From assembly GCA_023213235.1 (NCBI GenBank), contig CP096137.1, positions 2,978,908 through 3,042,907 of the forward strand: a stretch of 64,000 bases of DNA, given 5' to 3'. Every line of letters starts with the position of its first letter. Position 1 is the stretch's first letter. Made by a program: the position numbers and the translations under genes. Source of the stretch: Elusimicrobiota bacterium (lineage in GTDB: Bacteria; Elusimicrobiota; Elusimicrobia; UBA1565; UBA9628). Below are positions 61,145 through 64,000 of this stretch, piece by piece. Under the pieces are notes generated by a model. The model worked only from the letters and a program-made list of their open reading frames with translations, was not told the DNA's origin and made no database searches.

Positions 61145-62910
61145 GCTGGATCAAGAAGGGACCCGTGCTGGCCGTGCTCGGCGCCTTCCTGCTCGCCTGG
61201 GCCTTCGTGTTCTTCTTCTTCGACCCGATGCTCAAGGCGGGGCTCATCGCCGGCGGCCAGGCCGCCGCGGGCGCGAAGGTCGAGATCGGCTCCCTGCGCT
61301 CGAAGTGGCTCAAAGGCACGCTCGAGATCACGGACATCGCCGTCGCGAACCGCGAGGAGCCGATGGAGAACGTGATCGAGCTCGCGCGCGCCGGCTTCAC
61401 GCTCGACACCTCGGCGCTCGTCCGCGGCAAGGGCGTCGTGCGCGAGGCCGCGCTCGAGGGCATGCGCTTCGGCACGCCGCGCCGCTCGAGCGGCGCCCTC
61501 GGCCGCCAGCCGCCGCCCTCCAAGCTCTCGCAGGCGATCTCCCGGCAGATCGCGCCCGCCAAGAGCGCGGCGATCGAGGTGAAATCCAACGCCGCCGGCG
61601 AGGTGGACGCGGCCAAGCTCCAGGGCCTCAAGAAGTTCGACGAGGCCAAGGCGAAGACGGCGGAGATCGAACAGCGCTGGAAGTCGAAGGGCGACGAGGC
61701 CAAGGCGATCGAGAAGGAGGCCCGCGAGATCGCCGACCAGATGAAGGCGCTCGGCGGCGGCGGAGACCCTCTCAGGAAGATCCAGGCCGCGACCGACGCG
61801 CAGAAGCGCCTGAAGGCGCTCATCGCCCGGGTCGACGAGCAGCGCGCGCAGGCGCAGAAGGACGTCGCCGAGGCGCAGGCGCTCGTGAAGGAAGCCGCCG
61901 AGCTGCGCAAGAAGGACCTCAACGGCCTGCTCGCGGCCGCGGGCCTGCCGACGCTCGACAGCCAGGACCTGGCCAAGCGCCTGCTCGGCGCGCAGACGGC
62001 CGCGAAGCTCACGACCGCGCTCAAGTGGCTCAAGTACGCGAAGGAGCGCGCCGCCGCGCGCAAGGCCGCCGCGCCGCCGCCCGCCGTCCGCCGCGCCGGC
62101 GTCGACGTCGAGTTTCCGCGGGAGCACTCCTATCCTCAATACCTCCTCGAGGGCGCGAAGCTCTCCGGCACGCTCGACGGCGTCATGGGCGGCTCGCTCG
62201 ACCTCAAGGGCCTGCTCAGCGGCGTCACCTCGAACCCCAAGCTCTACGGCAAGCCCGCGACCTTGACGCTGGCCGGCAAGTCGTTCTCGGGTCCGTCGGT
62301 GGCGCTCTCCGGCCGTCTCGACCAGCAGAAGGATCCCGTCGGCATGACGCTCGACTTCTCCGGCGACGGCTTCTCGCTCGCGGGGACCGCGCTCGGCGAC
62401 GGCGAGGTCGGCGGCAGCCTGTCGGCCGGCACGGCCAAGCTGCGGGGCACGATCGCCTCGGCCGGCGAGGAGTGGAAGGGCGAGGTGTTCGTCGAGGCGT
62501 CCGGCGTGCGCATCGAGCCGAAGGTCGCGCTGCCCGGAATCGCGGGGCCGCTCGTCTCCGACGCGCTCAAGGAGCTGACCGGCTTCCATGTCCGCATCGC
62601 GATCTCCGGGACCGAGGACGACCTCAAACTCGGCTTCACCTCCAACATCGGCGAGGCCGTCGCCGCGGCGATGCGCAAGGCCGTCGCCGGCCAGATCGAG
62701 GCGCAGAAGAAGGTCCTCGAGCAGAAGCTCGCGTCCCTCTATGGGGGCAAGGACAAGGACGCCAAGGCGTCCGCCGACGCGCTGACGGGCAAGCTCCTCG
62801 GCCCGCTCGACGCGCAGAAGGCCGCGCTCGACAAGCAGCTGAAGGACGCCGTGAGCAAGGCAATCGGCGGCGGCCAGCCGCTGCGCCTGGACAAGCTCTT
62901 CAAGCGATGA
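61141..62910 (+). CDS. TIGR03545 family membrane-anchored protein
   Basis: 589 residues. One N-terminal helix (VLAVLGAFLLAWAFVFFFF), an AsmA-like opening domain (KVEIGSLRSKWLKGTLEITD), a charged coiled coil (about 150-300), then a beta-rich region (GVMGGSLDLKGLLSGV, GTALGDGEVGGSLSAGTAKL) and a C-terminal coiled coil. The layout suggests an inner-membrane anchored periplasmic protein of the AsmA-like kind, possibly in envelope lipid transport. Translationally coupled to the TIGR03546 gene before it and to the phosphoesterase after it (ATGA overlap). Confidence 0.87.
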   Translation: MSWIKKGPVLAVLGAFLLAWAFVFFFFDPMLKAGLIAGGQAAAGAKVEIGSLRSKWLKGTLEITDIAVANREEPMENVIELARAGFTLDTSALVRGKGVVREAALEGMRFGTPRRSSGALGRQPPPSKLSQAISRQIAPAKSAAIEVKSNAAGEVDAAKLQGLKKFDEAKAKTAEIEQRWKSKGDEAKAIEKEAREIADQMKALGGGGDPLRKIQAATDAQKRLKALIARVDEQRAQAQKDVAEAQALVKEAAELRKKDLNGLLAAAGLPTLDSQDLAKRLLGAQTAAKLTTALKWLKYAKERAAARKAAAPPPAVRRAGVDVEFPREHSYPQYLLEGAKLSGTLDGVMGGSLDLKGLLSGVTSNPKLYGKPATLTLAGKSFSGPSVALSGRLDQQKDPVGMTLDFSGDGFSLAGTALGDGEVGGSLSAGTAKLRGTIASAGEEWKGEVFVEASGVRIEPKVALPGIAGPLVSDALKELTGFHVRIAISGTEDDLKLGFTSNIGEAVAAAMRKAVAGQIEAQKKVLEQKLASLYGGKDKDAKASADALTGKLLGPLDAQKAALDKQLKDAVSKAIGGGQPLRLDKLFKR

Positions 62911-64000
62911 GGCTCCTGCTCCTGGCGGCCGCCGTCTCCGCGAGCGCCGGCTCCTGGTTCGACGGCGCCGGCCCCTCGCCGGTCCGGTCCTCGGCGCCGA
63001 AGGCTCCCGCCGCCGTCATCGCCGACGACAAGAAGAAGCCCGAGGTCCCGACCCCCGACCTCATCGCCGCGCGCGCCCGCGTCGGCAACGCCGCCATGCT
63101 CGCGCGCCTCGCGCCCGCGCCGCGGGCGAGACGTTCTCCTTCGGCGTGCTCGGCGACGCCGAGCGCGGCCGCTTCTGGTGGGAGCGCGTGTTCTCCCCGG
63201 CGCCGACGCCTTCCCCGACCAGTGGCGGGCGCTGCAGGCCTCCGGCGTCGACTTCGTGCTGCAGCTCGGCGACTTCGTCAGCGAGGGAACCGTCGAGGAG
63301 TACCGCGCGCACGTCGCCGTCGTCGAGAACGGCGCGACGCGGCCGCTGCTGCACACGATCGGCAATCACGACCGCTCGCGCCCGAACGGCGACGCCGACA
63401 AGGGGCTCTACGACGCCGTCTTCGGCGAGCGCGACTGGTTCTTCGACCGCGCGGGCTGGCGCTTCGTCTCGCTCGACACGTCCGACCGCGGCCGAGGCCT
63501 GACGCCGGCCCAGCTGACGTGGCTGGCCGCCGTCCTGGCGGTCCCCGGCCCGAAGGTGATCTTCACGCACGTCCCGCCCGCCTACATCAAGTCGATCGAG
63601 CCGCTGAAGGAAGTCGGGGCCCTCGAGGAGCCGCGCGAGGACAAGGGCGGCTACTTCCGCGACTTCTTCACGAACTACTTCGAGGGCGGCGCTTCCGAGT
63701 TCGAGCGCCTCGTCGAGGCCAACGGGGTCAAGGCCGTGTACATGGGCCACATCCACGCGTTCTGGGCCGCCGACTGGAAGGGCGTGCGCTACGTGATCTC
63801 CGGCGGCGGCGGGTCGCCGCTCTATCCGCTCCCTCCGGGCTACCCGAAGAAAAATTCGCGCACACCCTGCGCGTCGAGGTCACCGCAAACGGCCTCCGCG
63901 AGACCGTCGTGCCCTGGAAGGGCGCGGCGTTCGTCCTTCCCCCGTCCGGCCCTGACTCTCCGTCTCGTCGCGAGCGTCATCCAAAAAGTTATCCCCAAGA
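62907..64000 (+). CDS. Exported calcineurin-like phosphoesterase, three frame breaks, 3' end outside window
   Basis: Signal peptide MRLLLLAAAVSASAGS, Pro/Lys linker, then a metallophosphoesterase fold: FSFGVLGDAERGRFWW, FVLQLGDFVSEG (GD), HTIGNHDRSR (GNHD), KVIFTHVPPAY (H), VYMGHIHAFWA (GHIH). Breaks near 63109-63125, at the C4 run 63195-63198 and at the A5 run 63850-63854 are each repaired by one added base, giving PAPAGETFSF, FSPGADAFPDQW and PKKKFAHTLRVEV. The repaired frame stays open to base 64000. It is the third gene of the TIGR03546-TIGR03545 unit. Confidence 0.8.
   Translation, partial: MRLLLLAAAVSASAGSWFDGAGPSPVRSSAPKAPAAVIADDKKKPEVPTPDLIAARARVGNAAMLARLAPAPRARRSPSACSATPSAAASGGSACSPRRRRLPRPVAGAAGLRRRLRAAARRLRQRGNRRGVPRARRRRRERRDAAAAAHDRQSRPLAPERRRRQGALRRRLRRARLVLRPRGLALRLARHVRPRPRPDAGPADVAGRRPGGPRPEGDLHARPARLHQVDRAAEGSRGPRGAARGQGRLLPRLLHELLRGRRFRVRAPRRGQRGQGRVHGPHPRVLGRRLEGRALRDLRRRRVAALSAPSGLPEEKFAHTLRVEVTANGLRETVVPWKGAAFVLPPSGPDSPSRRERHPKSYPQ

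Overview
Organism. The window is GC-rich (clearly above 60 percent) and densely coded. Most proteins carry Sec signal peptides, and there is an outer-membrane beta-barrel and an MltA-type murein hydrolase, so the cell is a diderm. A set of secreted proteins begins with a signal peptide followed by an Ala/Pro-rich tract, lexA sits under a GAAC-N4-GTTC operator, and a TIGR03546-TIGR03545 pair is present. This mix makes me think of Elusimicrobiota, but the sequence alone does not prove it. There are no rRNA or tRNA genes, CRISPR arrays or phage modules. One insertion sequence is present. Layout, 1-3.9 kb: a cut short-chain dehydrogenase, a polytopic glycosyltransferase-like protein, class I fructose-bisphosphate aldolase with a clear terminator, and a lone response regulator receiver domain. 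3.9-27 kb: a leftward run dominated by seven 'leader' proteins, each with a signal peptide plus a 100-250 residue Ala/Pro tract with SLTPSLAAPS-like phrases, joined to unrelated enzymes: an M50 site-2-type protease plus subtilisin; an M48 protease plus MFS transporter; an MFS transporter; two coupled paralogues with degenerate HAD-like and RecB-family nuclease-like regions; an M28 peptidase; and an MFS transporter fused to a carnosine-synthase-like double ATP-grasp ligase. 27-35 kb: mixed short units (PrcB_C-like, ceramidase-like, MgtC-like, ClpP-like secreted protease, PuuD-like membrane protein with a diheme cytochrome c, a Cys-repeat protein). 35.5-43.6 kb: an eighth leader protein (metalloprotease-like, subtilisin, HEAT repeats, second subtilisin-like part) that appears to run straight into a GH77-like/glycogen debranching enzyme. 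43.6-50.4 kb: barrel protein, hypothetical proteins, an ArnT-like glycosyltransferase, and a HEAT-like gene split by an IS256-family element with a 9-bp target duplication. 50.4-64 kb: smc, a secreted metalloprotease-like protein, a lipoprotein, mltA, a DUF309 protein, lexA, an unknown secreted protein, the TIGR03546/TIGR03545 pair and a metallophosphoesterase that runs off the end. Two window-wide signals matter. First, at least fourteen frame breaks are each repaired by adding one base, mostly in short homopolymers, and one more by removing an A. They look like long-read consensus errors, so broken ORFs should be read as single genes. Second, about eighteen genes have a TANNNT -10 box ending only 5-7 bases (usually 6) before the start codon and no Shine-Dalgarno, which is what leaderless mRNAs look like. 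Working picture: a secretion-oriented, protease-rich chromosome segment in which one exported N-terminal module has been spread over many catalytic domains.
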